A DNA stretch of 64,000 nucleotides, taken from NCBI GenBank assembly GCA_022496205.1, contig WTXD01000010.1, forward strand, positions 124,001-188,000. Reading direction: 5' to 3'. This document shows positions 11,835 to 23,969 of this stretch, in pieces (position 1 is the stretch's first letter; each line of letters opens with the position of its first letter). Made by a program: the position numbers and the translations under genes. The notes beneath the pieces were generated by a model. That model ran no database searches, had not been told where the DNA came from, and saw only the letters and a program-made list of their open reading frames with translations. This DNA comes from Gloeopeniophorella convolvens. Its lineage: Eukaryota; Basidiomycota; Agaricomycetes; Russulales.

Positions 11835-13594
11835 ATGGCTGCTCAGGTCCAGAGGCAAGCCTTCACTCGGATCTCCCCAGATCTGTCCGCTCACAACTCC
11901 TCGTCCGTCCCCAGCCACAGCGCCCTCCCCGACAACACCGTCGACCACGGCCACGTAGACCCCAACGGCCAGGTGCGCGTCCCCTCGCCTACTAATCGCG
12001 ATTTCACTGATCCCCCCGCAGTCCCTCGACCAAGCGCTGGATCCCCATCTCTCCCAGGTCGCCCTCGACTCGCGCTCCCACTACCACTCCCACTACCCCG
12101 CCCCGCACATCATCGCCCCCGACCATGCAGGCGCACCCCACCACCCCGACCACATGTCCTTCTACTCCGCCCAGCCGCACGACATGTCCGTCCAGCAGGT
12201 CGACCGCCAGCCCCCCGCCACCGCCTCCGCCTCCTCCTCCAAGCGCAAGCAGCTCGACTCGCCCTACTCCCACGCCCCCGGAAAGAAGCGCCGCCCCGAC
12301 GGCTACGACGACGACGCGGACGACGCGGACCCCGCCGAGGACGGCGGCGCGGGCGGCGCGCGCCACTGGACCGACGACGAGAAGACCAAGCTGTTCAGCT
12401 GGCTCATGGGCCCCAACGAGGACGAGCACTTTGACGCCCTGCGCACGAAGAAAAACACGTGTTTCCGCGATGTGAGTCGCCCCCCCCCCCCCCGGTTGAT
12501 AGGACGGGGTTTGACGCGGCGTTGCGACAGTGCGCGCTGGACGCCTTTGGCGGGCGCAAGACGTTCCTAGCGGTCAAGGGCTGCTACGAGCGCAACTTTG
12601 TCGTCTTCAAGCAGATCTACGCGTTCGAGACGTTCACCGCGGGCATGCAGCAGACCGACATCGAGGCCGAGAGCGAGGTCGACCGCCTGCGCGAGTACGA
12701 GCGCCGCATCTACGCCGCGCGCAAGGCCGGCTTCCACGTCGGCAACCTCAGCTCGCGCATCCTCGACCACTGGCACCGCATGGGCTGGTACGCCACCTTC
12801 CATTCCAGGCAAGTCCCGCGCCGGCCTGTCCAGTTCGCAGCGCAAAAGCTCACCCGCGCAGATGGCACGGCGACCCGAACGTGCGCCGCCCCCCGGCCCG
12901 AGCGCGCCCGATGGGCCCGCCCGCGCTCCCGCTCCCGCACGCGCCGCCCGGTGGTGGCGGCAGTGGCGGCGGCGGCGGCGGCGGCGGCGGCGAGCCGCCG
13001 CAGGCGGAGCCCGCGCTGCGCAGCGAGGACGCGTCGCCCGTGCTCGAGCGCGCGCAGGCGGACCCGTCGCCCGTGCCGCACTTTGAGCGGGCGCCGTACG
13101 AGCAGCTCGGCTATGCGCCCGCGCCGGACCCGGGCGAGGCGATCCCGCCGTCGCCGCCGCAGACGCCGAGCAGCGCCGTGCACGCGCACGCGCTCGCGTC
13201 GTATGGCGGGGGCGGTGGTGGTGGTGGTGGTGGTGCGCCGACGCCGACGACGCCCGTAGGGGGAGGAGGGAGCGGGGGCGGGGACGGGGCGATGGCGCAG
13301 ACGCTGGTGTCGGCGTGCATGCGGCTGCTGCAGGCGCAGGCGGACGACAGCAAGGTGCGGCTGGAGTACCTGCGGCGGCGGGAGGAGCGGGAGGAGGCGG
13401 ACGCGCGGGTGCGGATGGAGATGGAGAAGAAGCGGCTGGAGCGCGAGGCGGCGGACGCGGAGCGGCTGCAGCTCAACGCGAAGATGCGGCAAAAGTCGGA
13501 GCTCGCGACGGAGCTGCTGTCGAACCCGAACGTCGACCCGTCGGTCAAGGCGGCCGCGGGGGACTATCTGAAGAAGCTGTTTGCGAACGATTGA
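11835..13594 (+). CDS. SANT/Myb-like DNA-binding protein with coiled-coil tail
   Basis: The ATG at 11835 (MAAQVQRQAF) opens a His/Ser-rich N-terminal region split by a GTGCGC...CGCAG intron near 11,975-12,021. A nuclear-localisation-like KRKQLDSPY...GKKRRP comes next, then an acidic stretch and a SANT/Myb-like start (RHWTDDEKTKLFSWLM). It continues after an intron containing a long C run (12,481-12,494) as ALDAFGGRKTFLAVKGCYER and ILDHWHRMGWYATFHSR. The C-terminal half has poly-Gly stretches and a long charged coiled coil (LRRREEREEADARVRMEMEK), ending KKLFAND. The combination of a Trp-rich helical domain, basic patch and coiled coil suggests a transcription factor that oligomerises. The target is unknown. 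Confidence 0.75.
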
Positions 13595-14138
13595 AGGGGG
13601 TGTTTGTGGAACAAAAGCATCGGGTCTATGTGGTGCGGCGAGGCGGGGGTCAATGGGTCTGCAGCTGGATCTCATATATGCACGTTGGACTGGATGGGTG
13701 TTGTATGGTACTTGCGATACCAGCACGACATACTGTACATATATAGGTACGCGTACGTGAAAGATGCTTATAGCGGAAAGCCGGGCTTATGTTACATACT
13801 GACGGGAGACCGCACTGCAGCGAGCGAGCGAGCGCGGAGTTGATGATGGGGGCGCCGCGGTTCGTTCAGGGCCTGCCAGATGTGATTTTGCGAGCGAGCG
13901 GGTCATTCAGCTGTGGTTTGGCGGAGTGGCCAAACGAAGCGTAGCCTGGATCTCAGATCCCGACCGACCGAGCCCGATCGCAGTTCTCGTTTTTGCTTGC
14001 TTAGAACCTTGGTGAGCTTGAACGTTTGAACGCCGGTGCCACTGGTTCAACTCGACTCTGCGTTCGCTCACCCCACCGGGCCCGGCTCCGACCGCGCACT
14101 GCCTACAGCGTAACATCCCATCCCATCCAGCGCGGACG
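13595..14138. other. Intergenic region before DBP6
   Basis: About 540 bp, likely the 3' region of the SANT gene plus the DBP6 promoter. It has short GAGCGAGC repeats around 13,820-13,900. A tRNA-like string near 13,919 was examined and not accepted. Confidence 0.5.
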
Positions 14139-14489
14139 ATGGCGACGACAGCCCCGCAAGGCGCGCGCGCATCGAAGGTGCGCCTTCGTCGCGCCTTCCC
14201 TGTCGTGGCGACGTGCTCATCGCAGCGGACTGCGCAGCTCAAGACCAAGGCGAAGCAGCGCTACCTCAGGGCGAAGAAGGACAGGAAAAAGCTGCGCCGC
14301 GCGGCGGCTGCAAGGCCCGCGCGCGAGGACGACGGCAGCGACGACGACGCGGCGCCGGACGGGGAGCACGGCGACGGTACACAGGAGCCCGCGGGCCCCC
14401 CGCCAGAAAGGAAAAAGAAAAAGAGGCACGGAGCGGACGCCGAGGCGCAGACGGCGCGCCCCCGCAAACGGCACAGGCCCGCCGAAGCA

Positions 14490-14523
<34 letters not shown>

Positions 14524-16683
14524 GCATGGCACCCACCCCGCCCCGCACGCCTACCCCGCCGCCGCCGCCTGCAGTGCTCCCAGTCTTCCCCGCCCCCGCG
14601 CGCCCAGACGCGCCGACGCGCGCCGAGCTCGCCGCACAAGGGCTCGACAGCGCGCTCGCGCGCGCGCAGCTCGTCGACCCGGCGCGCACCATGCCGCTGC
14701 CTCCCCCCGACGCCGACGACCCCGCAACGATGGGCCTGAGCGCGCGGACGCGCCGGCGGCTCGGCGAGCTCGGGGTGGCGGAGCTGTTCGCCGGTGCGTC
14801 TGTGTGCTGTGCTGTGCTGTGCTGTGCTGCGTTTCGGGCTGGGCGTGCTGATGCTGATGCGCGGGGGTGCAGTGCAGTGCGCGCTGCTGCCGCTGCTGCT
14901 GCCTGCGGACCCGCTAGGGCGCGCGCTGTACGCGCCGTATGCGCCGCCGCGCGACGTGTGCGTGTCGGCGCCGACGGGGAGCGGCAAGACGCTCGCGTAT
15001 GTGCTGCCGATCGTCGAGGTGCGTGCGCGTGCGGGGTTTTGGTAGAGGTTTTTTTTGATGGGGGGAGCAGGTGCTGTCGGCGCGGATCGTGACGCGGCTC
15101 CGGGCGCTCGTCGTGCTGCCTACGCGCGACCTCGTCGTGCAGGTCAGGGAGACGTTCGAGGCGGTCGGCAAGGGCCGCGGGCTGAAGGTCGGTCGCAGCC
15201 GCTTCGTCATGCGTGCAGCGGTCGTGACGCGTGCGGCCTGCAGATAGCCTCCGCGACGGGGCAGCACTCGTTCGCGCACGAGCAGGCGCAGCTCGTGGAC
15301 AAAACGCCGAGGTGCGTGCGCGCGCACTCGCACTCGCACCCTCACCGGCTGAGAACGCGAACGGGCGTTTGCGCAGCCTGCAGGGCGGCGCGAGCAGGGT
15401 GGACATCCTGATATGCACGCCGGGCAGGCTGATGGACCACCTGAACGGCACGCCGAAATTCTCGCTGCAGCACCTGCGCTTCCTCGTGATCGACGAGGCG
15501 GACCGCCTCCTCGCGCAGTCGTTCCAGGACTGGCTCGCGCAGGTGCTCGCCGCCACGCGGCCCCCCGCGCACCCCAACACCAACGCCAACACCAACCCCG
15601 CGCCGCGCGGCACGATCCCGCGCCCCGACGCGTGCGCGCCGGCCTTCCTGCGCGCGCCGCGCGCGCGCACCGACCTCGACGAGCCCCGCGCCGCGTCGTG
15701 CCAGAAGCTGCTCTTCTCCGCGACGCTGATGAGCGACCCGGGCACGCTCGCCGCGCTCGAGCTGCGCAGCCCGCAGTACGTCGTCGTGGCGGACGGCGTG
15801 CTCGGCGTCGCGATGGAGCAGTTCAGCGTGCCCGCGACGCTCACGGTGCGCCCCCCGCCCCCGCTTCTGATGCTGATGCTGATGCGGTTGGCCGGGCAGG
15901 AACACATGGTCGTGTGCGAGGCGGCGCGCAAGCCGCTCGTGCTGTTCCACCTCGTGCGGGCGGAGGGCATCGCGCACGCGCTGGTGTTCGCCAAGTCCGC
16001 CGAGGCGGCGCAGCGGCTCGTGCAGCTCTTTGCGTTCTTCGAGGCGGCGCGCGCGGCCGCGCAGGGGACAAGGGCCGCGGTCGTGCGCGCGTACTCGAGC
16101 GACCTCGGCGCGGCGGAGCGCAGGACGGTCCTGGAGCGCTTCAGGGCGCGCGAGATCGACATGTGCGTCGGTGCGCTTGCGTTTGGGGGTGCGGGGGCTG
16201 GCTGACCGCTGTGTATGTGTAGACTGGTGTGCTCGGACCTCGTGGCGCGCGGGATCGACATTGAGCGCGTCGCGCACGTCGTCAACTACGACGCGCCGGT
16301 CGACATGCGCAAGTACGTGCACCGCGTGGGGCGCACGGCGCGCGCGGGGCGCGCGGGCGACGCGTGGACGCTCGTCGAGGAGCAGGAGGTGCGTCGGGCG
16401 GGCCGGGGGCGTTCTCGTTCCCCGCGCGCGTGCATTACTCATCATTGGACGTCGTCGCGCAGGCGCGGTACTTCAAGGACATGATGAAGGCTGCGGGCCA
16501 TGCGGACGCGGTGCGCAGGGTGCGCGTCGCGGAGGCGCCGCTCGCGCCGCTCGTGCCGTTTTACCAGGTGCGTACGGTACGCGCGGCTCCGGCGCGGTGC
16601 GCTTCGATTGTGCTGAGGAAGCGCGGGCTGGTTCCCAGACGGCGCTCGCGCAGCTCAAGGCGGCCTATGCCCGGGTGAATTGA
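14139..16683 (+). CDS. DBP6: ATP-dependent RNA helicase DBP6 (DDX51 type), ribosome biogenesis
   Basis: DEAD-box helicase of the nucleolar Dbp6 group, needed in yeast for early 60S subunit assembly. The N-terminal region is Lys/Arg- and Asp-rich ([26 protein letters not shown] near 14,500). Helicase motifs in order: SAPTGSGKT (I, near 14,960), VVLPTRDL (Ia), [10 protein letters not shown] (Ib), VIDEADRLL (II, a DEAD box), [10 protein letters not shown] (III), [12 protein letters not shown] (V, near 16,230) and [10 protein letters not shown] (VI). Introns separate nearly every motif. One intron near 14,800 contains a TGTGC pentamer repeat, another near 15,870 a GATGCT repeat. The protein ends [10 protein letters not shown] likely short intron just after the start (GTGCGC...CGCAG near 14,178-14,223) removes a less basic segment. 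The DDX51-like order and basic N-terminus support DBP6 over other DEAD-box members. Confidence 0.85.
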
Positions 16684-17763
16684 GCGTACATAGTGTGGTG
16701 TAGCGGCGGCGTTTTCTCAGATCTCTTCTACAAATGTTCGAAGACACATTTTCATGGATGGCTCTGGCGTGCTTGAAAGACCATGGTGTTTTTTGTTGGG
16801 ATCTGAGCGTGCCAGAACGATGCCGACCTCGGCGTAAGAGCGAGGATTGGTGCTTGTCGTACGATCCCTGGATGCTCCCCAAAGCACGACTTATATCTTA
16901 ATGGCCGATTCGATCCATCCCGTCATTTCATGTGTTACTTTCAAGATTCCCGAAACACTGGATGTAAATTCTCATAGTGCCGTGTCGAGAGGCCACTGGT
17001 GCGTGAGGATGTCTTTCAGAATAATATGTAGTATGGTGCAACATAATCATACCCTATCATACCCCGTTACACCATGGTACGTGGGCGTGTTGGCCGGCGG
17101 CATATCCATACCTGGCCTTGTGACGCACTCCCGGCGCCCGTTAGCCCTCCCGACGGAGATATTTTGCACCGCCGGAACATATCTGCGGCCACGGAACGCT
17201 GTTCGCCGTCGTCCGCGCCTCGATCCTTGGGAAACGGCAGGAGCGTGCTGGAGTCATAGATCCACATACTCTAATTACTGCGTAACTAAGAGACATATCG
17301 GACTCTTAGTGCTTAGCAAATCGCAAGCAAATTACGCTAGTCTGAGTGGCCGCGCGGCTTGCCGGTGGAGAGATCTGAGATGGAAAGCAACGTGCCGTGT
17401 GTGGGGGGCGCGGTAAGAGCAAGGGGATAAGTCTCGATAAGTCTACCTGGTCAGCTCAGGGCGCCTGCGCGCGCCGCGACCATGTGCAAGAACCCGCAGG
17501 ACCCCCCGACTCATGTCCAGACGGCAGCCCATTTCACCCACGGACGGAAAACATAGATATTTTCCGTCGTGGGGGAGAGAGGCCGCCGTGCAGTAATTTG
17601 GTCATACCCGCTTGGTCATCCGAGTACTCCCATCCTTTATTTAACCGTTGCCCGTCTGGACCAAATGCCCTTGACTGCCTGCGGACGACGCAGCCTGATC
17701 TTGTGCGCGAGCAACCCGCCGCTGCTCCTCTCGTGCGTCTTCCCCGCGCGCTAGCTGCACACC
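16684..17763. promoter_or_regulatory. Intergenic region upstream of the ABC transporter
   Basis: About 1.1 kb with no supported gene. Open frames here have no recognisable domains. The last 150 bp before 17,764 is pyrimidine-rich and should hold the transporter promoter. Confidence 0.5.
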
Positions 17764-20700
17764 ATGGGCAAAGCCGAACTTTCAGAGGTCGTGTCCAAGA
17801 ACGAGTCCGACCTCGAGCACAATGCGCCCGATGGCCTCGACTCTGGAAAAGCCGCCGCGCAGCCGTCTTTCATTGGCAGAGTCGGCAGGTGCGTCTGCGG
17901 TCCCCGCATGCGGTCTACTGCAGTTACGCTGACCGCCGCCCGCCCGCCCGCCGTCCAGGTCCATCAAGGGCCTCATCATCCCGCTCGACCCGCCACCCCC
18001 AAAAGAGAGCATCCATGATGCTACTTACATCCCCGAGATGACCGCGGGCTGGTTCAGTTTGCTCACCTTCAACTGGATGAACAGCCTGATGACCCTCGGG
18101 TACGCCCGCCCGCTCGAGGCACCGGACCTCTGGAAGCTCCAGGAATACCGCTCCGCAGACGTCATTGCAGATGCGATCCTCAAGTCCTTCGAGGCGCGCC
18201 GCATCAAGGCAGACGAGTACAACGCGCGCCTCGCCGCGGGCGAGGTGACGCCCCCACTGCGCCTGCGCCTCGCGTGCGCGCTACGCGGCGACCGCGAGGC
18301 GCGCATGAAGCAGTGGCGCGAGAAGGACGGGAAGAAGCAGCCGAGCCTCACCTGGGCGATAAACGACAGCATCAAGTGGTGGTTCTGGATGGGCGGCGTG
18401 TTCAAGGTGACGAGCGACACGTCGCAGGTGACCAGCCCGCTCGTCGTGAAGGTGGGCTTGGGTCCCTGGCGCAAGTGTGTGCGGCGCTGACCGTGCTCTC
18501 CGGGCGCAGCATCTGATCAGCTTCGCAACGGACTCGTACAACGCGCACAGGGCGGGTCAGCCCGTCCCCGGCATCGGTCGCGGCATCGGCCTTGCGATCT
18601 GCCTCGTCATCATGCAGATGATCAGCTCGCTCGGCCAGCATCACTTTTTCTATCGCAGCATGTCTTCTGGTGTTCTTCTCCGCGGCGGCCTCATCACGGC
18701 TATCTACTCGCGTGCCCTGCGGCTCACCACGCGTTCGCGCGCAAAGCTGCCCAACGGCCGCCTCGTCAACCACATCTCGACCGACGTCTCACGCATTGAC
18801 TTCTGCTGTGGCTACTTTCATATGTTCTGGGCCGCGCCTATCCAGATGTCCATCTGTCTCGGCTTGCTCATCGCCAACCTTGGCCCCAGTGCTCTGGCGG
18901 GTTTCGCTATCTTTGTTTTCCTCACCCCGCTGCAGGCCAAGATCATGAAGATGCTCTTCAGCGTCCGGCGCAGGACCATGGAGTGGACCGATAAGCGGGC
19001 CAAGCTGCTCCAGGAACTGCTCAGTGGCATGAAGCTTATGAAGTTCTTCGCATGGGAGGCGCCCTTCCTCGAGCGAATCGCGGGCTACAGGGCGAAGGAG
19101 ATGAGGTGGGTGAAATCTTGACTGCACCCGCCGCGCCGAACACAGTCCAAGTATAGCTGACTGCTACCCGTGTGCTCTAGATTCGTGCGCACGCTGCTGC
19201 TCGTCCGCGCGGGCAACATGGCGCTCGCCATGTCTACCCCTGCGCTCGCCTCCGTCGTCGCCTTCATCGTGTACGCCGCCTCGGGGCACCAGCTCACACC
19301 CGCGGTCGTCTTCTCCTCCCTGAGCCTGTTCCAGCTACTGCGGCAGCCCCTGATGTTACTACGTAAGCGACGCCACCGCCCCCCTTCGCGCCACGCGGTG
19401 CGTTGACCCCATGAACCCGCAGCCGCATCCTTCAGCGCGATAGCAGACGCGCGCAACGCGATTGGCCGCCTGCACGAGTGTTTCACCGCGGAGCTCGTCA
19501 CGGAGACGCTCGTGCAGGACCCCACGATGGACCTCGCGCTCGACGTCAGCGCCGCGTCGTTCACGTGGGACAGCCCGCCGCCGGACCCGGACGAGGGCAA
19601 GAAGGGCAAGAAGAAGGCCAAGGCGCCCGAGGCCGCGTCTGCGCCTGCGCCCGAGGTGAAGGAGGAGATGCTGTTCAAGCTGCGCCAGATCGACCTGAAG
19701 ATCCCGCGGGGCCCGCTCGTCGCGATTGTCGGCGCAGTCGGCGCGGGGAAGACGTCCCTCCTGCAGGGCCTCATCGGGGACATGCGCCGGACGGAGGGCA
19801 CGGTCCGCTTCGGCGGCTCGGTGGCGTACTGCTCGCAGAGCGCGTGGATCCAGGTGCGGTGCCCAGTTGACGTGGGCGAGACGGCTGACATGGACGCACC
19901 CCCGGCAGAACGCTACGATCCGCGAGAACATCTGCTTTGGGCGTCCGTTTGAGCCCGAGCGGTACTGGAAGGCGGTCCATGATGCGTGTCTGGAGGCGGA
20001 CCTGGACGTGCTGCCGAACGGCGACATGACCGAGGTCGGCGAAAAGGTGTGTGGGTGGGAGCGTTGCGGTGCTTCCTCGCGCGCTTTGCTGATCGGGTGC
20101 CGTGGTGCAGGGTATCTCGCTGTCGGGTGGCCAGAAGCAGCGTGTGAACATCTGCCGTGCGATCTACTCTGGAGCGGACATCCTCATCTTCGATGTGGGT
20201 CGAGACTCGTGCTCGTTAGTCGTTCGTTCTCACTAAATTCTGCGACAGGATCCCTTGTCGGCTCTCGATGCGCATGTCGGCGAATCCGTCTTCAACAATG
20301 TCCTTCTCAACGGCACCGTCGGATCGACCCGCCTGCTCGTCACCCACGCACTCCACTTCCTGCCGAAGGTCGACTACATCTACTTCATGGCCGACGGCCA
20401 CATCACCGAGCACGGCACCTTCGAGGAGCTGATGGCCAACGGCGGGGACTTTGCGCGCAACTTTGACGAGTTCGTCACGAAGGACCGGACGCAGGAGTCG
20501 GCGGGCGAGAAGGCCGCCGAGGAAGACGAGGAAGGCGTTGCCGAGGAGGCGGCGAAGGACACGAAGCGCCGTGGCGCGAGGCGCGGCGCGGCGATCATGC
20601 AGGCGGAGGAGCGCAACATCGGTGCAGTGAACGGCAAAGTGTACAAGCGCTACTTCGAGTCCGGGAACGGCTTCATTACGCTCCCCCTGCTGGCCGTGAC

Positions 20701-23135
20701 GCTCGTCCTGATGCAGACCTCGGTCGTGCTGTCGTCGTACTGGTGCGCTTTGCTGCGGGGCCGTCTCCTCGGAATATGCGCTGATCTGGGCGATCACCCA
20801 GGCTTGTCTGGTGGCAGGATCGGTGAGCAAACTGCAGTGTGGGAGCTACGCCGCTCGGGGGCTGACTTTTTCTTTTCTCCACAGCCAATGGCCGCAGCCG
20901 CAAGGGTTTTATGTATGCATGGATTGCGCGTCGCCTGCGTGTGGTCTGCTTGACTGACCGCCGCTTCCAGATGGGAATTTATGCGGCGCTCGGCGTCGGA
21001 CAGGCGATCACGTCGTTCATGAACGGCATGATCATCGCATTCATTGTGTACTCTGCGTCCAAACAGCTGCACTTTGTGAGTGGGCCCAACCCAGTGCCCT
21101 CTGCTCCGGTTCTGATTGGTATGTGTAGGATGCGATCACCCGCGTTATGCATAGCCCCATGTCGTTCTTCGAGACAACGGTACGTTCGAACTCTGTTGCT
21201 ACCGTCTTCGTCCCGCTCAAGCCAAGTACAGCCGGTCGGACGCATCATGAACCGCTTCTCTAAGGACATCGACACCATCGATAACCAGCTTGCCGGTCAG
21301 TCGACCCTGTCCACACGTCCGTAAACGTACTCACGTCCTCCCCCAGACTCTTTCCGCATGTTCCTCAACACGCTGTCCGGCATCGGCGGCGCCATCATCC
21401 TGATCTCCATTATTCTTCCTTGGTTCCTCATCGCCGTCGGCGTCGTCTTGGTTCTCTACTCCATGGTCGCCGCGTTCTACCGCGCCAGCGCCAGAGAGAT
21501 GAAGGTGCGTCTGCGCGAGTGCGGTACGGCGTCCAGCGCATGTATTAAATGGAACTTACAGCGGCTCGACGCCATCCTCCGGTCTTCCTTGTACTCGCAC
21601 TTTTCTGAGACTCTGTCGGGCATTGCGACGATCCGTGCCTATAAGGAGGAGGAGCGGTTCTTCAACGAGAATCGGGACCGCGTCAACTTTGAGAACAGGG
21701 CGTACTGGATGACAGTCACCAACCAAGTGGGTCCGGTAGAACAAGCCCTGCGAGCGTCGAGCTGACCAATTGACTAGCGATGGCTCGGTATCCGCCTCGA
21801 CTTCTTCGGGACGCTGTTGACGCTCTCGGTCGCCATGCTCACTGTCGGCACGCGGACCAGCCTTTCGCCGGCACAGACTGGCGTCACGCTCTCGTACATC
21901 CTTAACGTCCAACAGGTCTGCATTGTCGTATCCCAAGCGCTGGCTTCCACTCGGCTGACGCGTTTCCCAGGCGTTCGGCCTCATGGTCAGGCTACTTGCT
22001 GATGTTGAGAACAACATGAACTCCGTCGAGCGCATCGTCTACTACGCGCGCGATCTCGAGCAGGAGCCCCCGCACGAGATCCCGGACGAAAAGCCTGCTG
22101 CTTCCTGGCCCAAAGAGGGGGAGCTCGAGATCAAGGGCGCGGTCTTGAAGTACCGCCCTGAGCTCCCGCTCGTTCTGAAGGGCCTGAGCATGAAGGTCTC
22201 GGGAGGCGAGAAGGTCGGCATTGTTGGAAGGTGCGTGACATTCCAAAATATCTCGTTTGACCGACTGAAATGCCTCGCTAGAACCGGCGCCGGAAAGTCG
22301 TCCATCATGGTTGCACTGTTCCGTATCGTGGAGCTTGTCTCGGGGTCCATCAGCATTGACGGTCTCGACATCGCAAAGCTCGGCTTGGCCGACGTCCGGA
22401 AGGCGATCTCCATCATCCCCCAGGATGCGACTTTGTGTACGCACAGCCGTTTCGCCTTATCAGCGCCCCCCTGACACTTTGCAGTCTCGGGAACACTGCG
22501 GTCCAACCTCGACCCATTCGGCCTGCACGACGACGCGCGGCTCTGGGACGCGCTGAAGCGCTCCTACCTCGTCGAAGACACCAAGCGCGTCTCCACCCTC
22601 AAGGCCGAAGAGGCGACAGCTGACGGCGACGACGAGCAGCTCCCGACGGGCGCGACGACGCCCGTCGGCCCGCGCTTCTCGCTCGACAGCACGATCGAGG
22701 AGGAGGGCTCGAACCTGTCCGTCGGGCAGCGCTCGCTCGTCTCGCTCGCGCGCGCTCTCGTCAAGGACAGCAAGATCCTCATCCTCGACGAGGCCACCGC
22801 GTCCGTCGACTACGAGACAGACCGCAAGATCCAGGAGACGATCGCGACCGAGTTCCGCGACCGCACCATCCTGTGCATCGCCCGTGCGTCGCCCGCTGCC
22901 TCTCCTCCTCCACTGCCTGGCGCCCTGCTGACACGCTGCAGACCGGCTGCGCACGATCATCTCGTACGACCGCATCTGCGTGATGGACAACGGCAACATC
23001 GCCGAGTTCGACACGCCCGAGGCGCTCTTCGCGCAGAACGGCATCTTCCGCATGATGTGCGAGCGCTCGAGCATCTCGCTCGAGGACATCCGGCGCGGGC
23101 GCAAGGAGCGCGAGGCGCGCGACGAGTACGACTGA
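17764..23135 (+). CDS. Full-length ABC-C (MRP/YOR1-like) multidrug transporter
   Basis: Membrane exporter using ATP to pump organic anions and drugs. It has two transmembrane domains and two nucleotide-binding domains spread over many exons. TMD1 includes [21 protein letters not shown], and [12 protein letters not shown] is the usual intracellular loop. NBD1 has Walker [10 protein letters not shown] (near 19,735), signature [11 protein letters not shown], and Walker [14 protein letters not shown] across an intron. TMD2 includes [22 protein letters not shown]2 has Walker [10 protein letters not shown] (split by an intron near 22,260), signature [16 protein letters not shown], Walker [13 protein letters not shown], and a switch His rebuilt across the last intron (CIAHRLRTI). 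The ATG at 17,764 ([10 protein letters not shown]) lacks the extra N-terminal TMD0, as in YOR1. Both catalytic sites look intact. The substrate cannot be read from sequence. Confidence 0.88.
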
Positions 23136-23518
23136 GGTGTTTCAATGGTCTCTTGCATTGTTTCTTCTTCGCTACGCTATGGACTGGACGGATATGGATC
23201 CGTATACGCTGATATACCTAGAGCACGACGACGCTACTTACGATGTACGATTCTTCATGCACCTCACGGCTTGTGACATAACACGAGAAGGGCTCCATGA
23301 GCCGATGCTTATTGTTCAGATTATCATACGACTCATCTGCATCATTATCGACGCAGTACGTCTTGCACAATCAAATGCATTTCTAGCCAGACGACATCAA
23401 ACCCCGGCGTGCCGAGAACTAATAGGTGTTGGAATCGTGATCGTTGGACAGCAGTGATAAGGTGATCGGACATAGATCAATCGTAGCATACACTATTTTG
23501 TTCTTTGACACAACTGTA
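23136..23518. other. Intergenic region between the ABC transporter and the transposon
   Basis: About 380 bp of 3' flanking sequence, AT-richer than the transporter. No gene was recognised. It ends at the 9-bp target duplication of the transposon. Confidence 0.6.
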
Positions 23519-23527
23519 GACAAACGG
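23519..23527. repeat. Left target-site duplication (9 bp) of the DNA transposon
   Basis: GACAAACGG lies immediately before the left terminal inverted repeat. The identical 9 bases follow the right terminus at 30,424-30,432. Perfect duplication exactly at both TIR ends fixes the element boundaries. Confidence 0.9.
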
Positions 23528-23577
23528 CAGGCTCCTAACCAGCCGGCCTTGGGAGTGTCGCTATAGGTCACAGTTCC
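23528..23577 (+). repeat. Left outer terminal inverted repeat
   Basis: About 50 bp. It pairs with 30,374-30,423 in inverse orientation; the match runs through GTGTCGCTAT and resumes at TCACAGTTCCGG, with a few mismatches between. Confidence 0.88.
23539..23561 (+). repeat. 23-bp subterminal motif, outer left copy
   Basis: First of four copies of CCAGCCG-CCTTGGGAGTGT-GC (two variable positions). Its partner at 23,739-23,761 is in the opposite orientation, about 180 bp inward. The same pair is mirrored at the right end. This is a candidate transposase-binding site. Confidence 0.75.
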
Positions 23578-23678
23578 GGACTTTGAAGTTCTCCATGCAA
23601 AACATATCATATGTTATGTTTTTTTATGAAAGACATATCAATATGATTTTCTATGCAAAACATACAAAGCAATTTATC

Positions 23679-23686
23679 TATATAAG
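23679..23686 (+). promoter_or_regulatory. TATA box in the left transposon terminus
   Basis: TATATAAG in the AT-rich part between the outer TIR and the inner repeat, about 44 bp before the ATG at 23,723. It is a probable core promoter for the helicase transcript. Confidence 0.55.
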
Positions 23687-23710
23687 TCATCGCCGACGGA
23701 CTATTCCGGA

Positions 23711-23813
23711 ATTCAAACACCGATGAACTCTAAGTTGCGCAACACTCCCAAGGACGGCTGGCACACAATGTCACTTCCCACGCCACTTCAAAACAAAGCC
23801 AAAGCACTTCCGG
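23711..23813 (+). repeat. Inner inverted repeat of the transposon (left arm) with leader ORF
   Basis: About 100 bp nearly identical to the reverse complement of 30,126-30,228. It contains an ATG at 23,723 opening a leader frame (MNSKLRNTPKDGWHTMSLPT). The right arm encodes almost the same leader on the minus strand. It also contains the inner, inverted copy of the 23-bp motif at 23,739-23,761. Confidence 0.8.
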
Positions 23814-23969
23814 CAAGCCTGGACGAGTTTGGGGTGAACCTCCGGTGGAGAGTCACGGGCTCGGGAGATAATCAACGCGTATCGTGCACGTGGCCGTGTC
23901 ACGATCAACAAAGCGCATCCGAGTCTGGACACGTCTGCTGGGCGTGTGTGCGTTCTGCGCCTTCTCGCG

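Noticed and set aside
13919..14000. tRNA-like string GGCGGAGTGGCC
   Set aside because: No convincing acceptor stem, anticodon loop or T-loop could be folded from the following sequence.
14261..16285. Long antisense open frame (674 codons) across DBP6
   Set aside because: No stops arise because of high GC; all helicase motifs are on the plus strand and are separated by proper introns.
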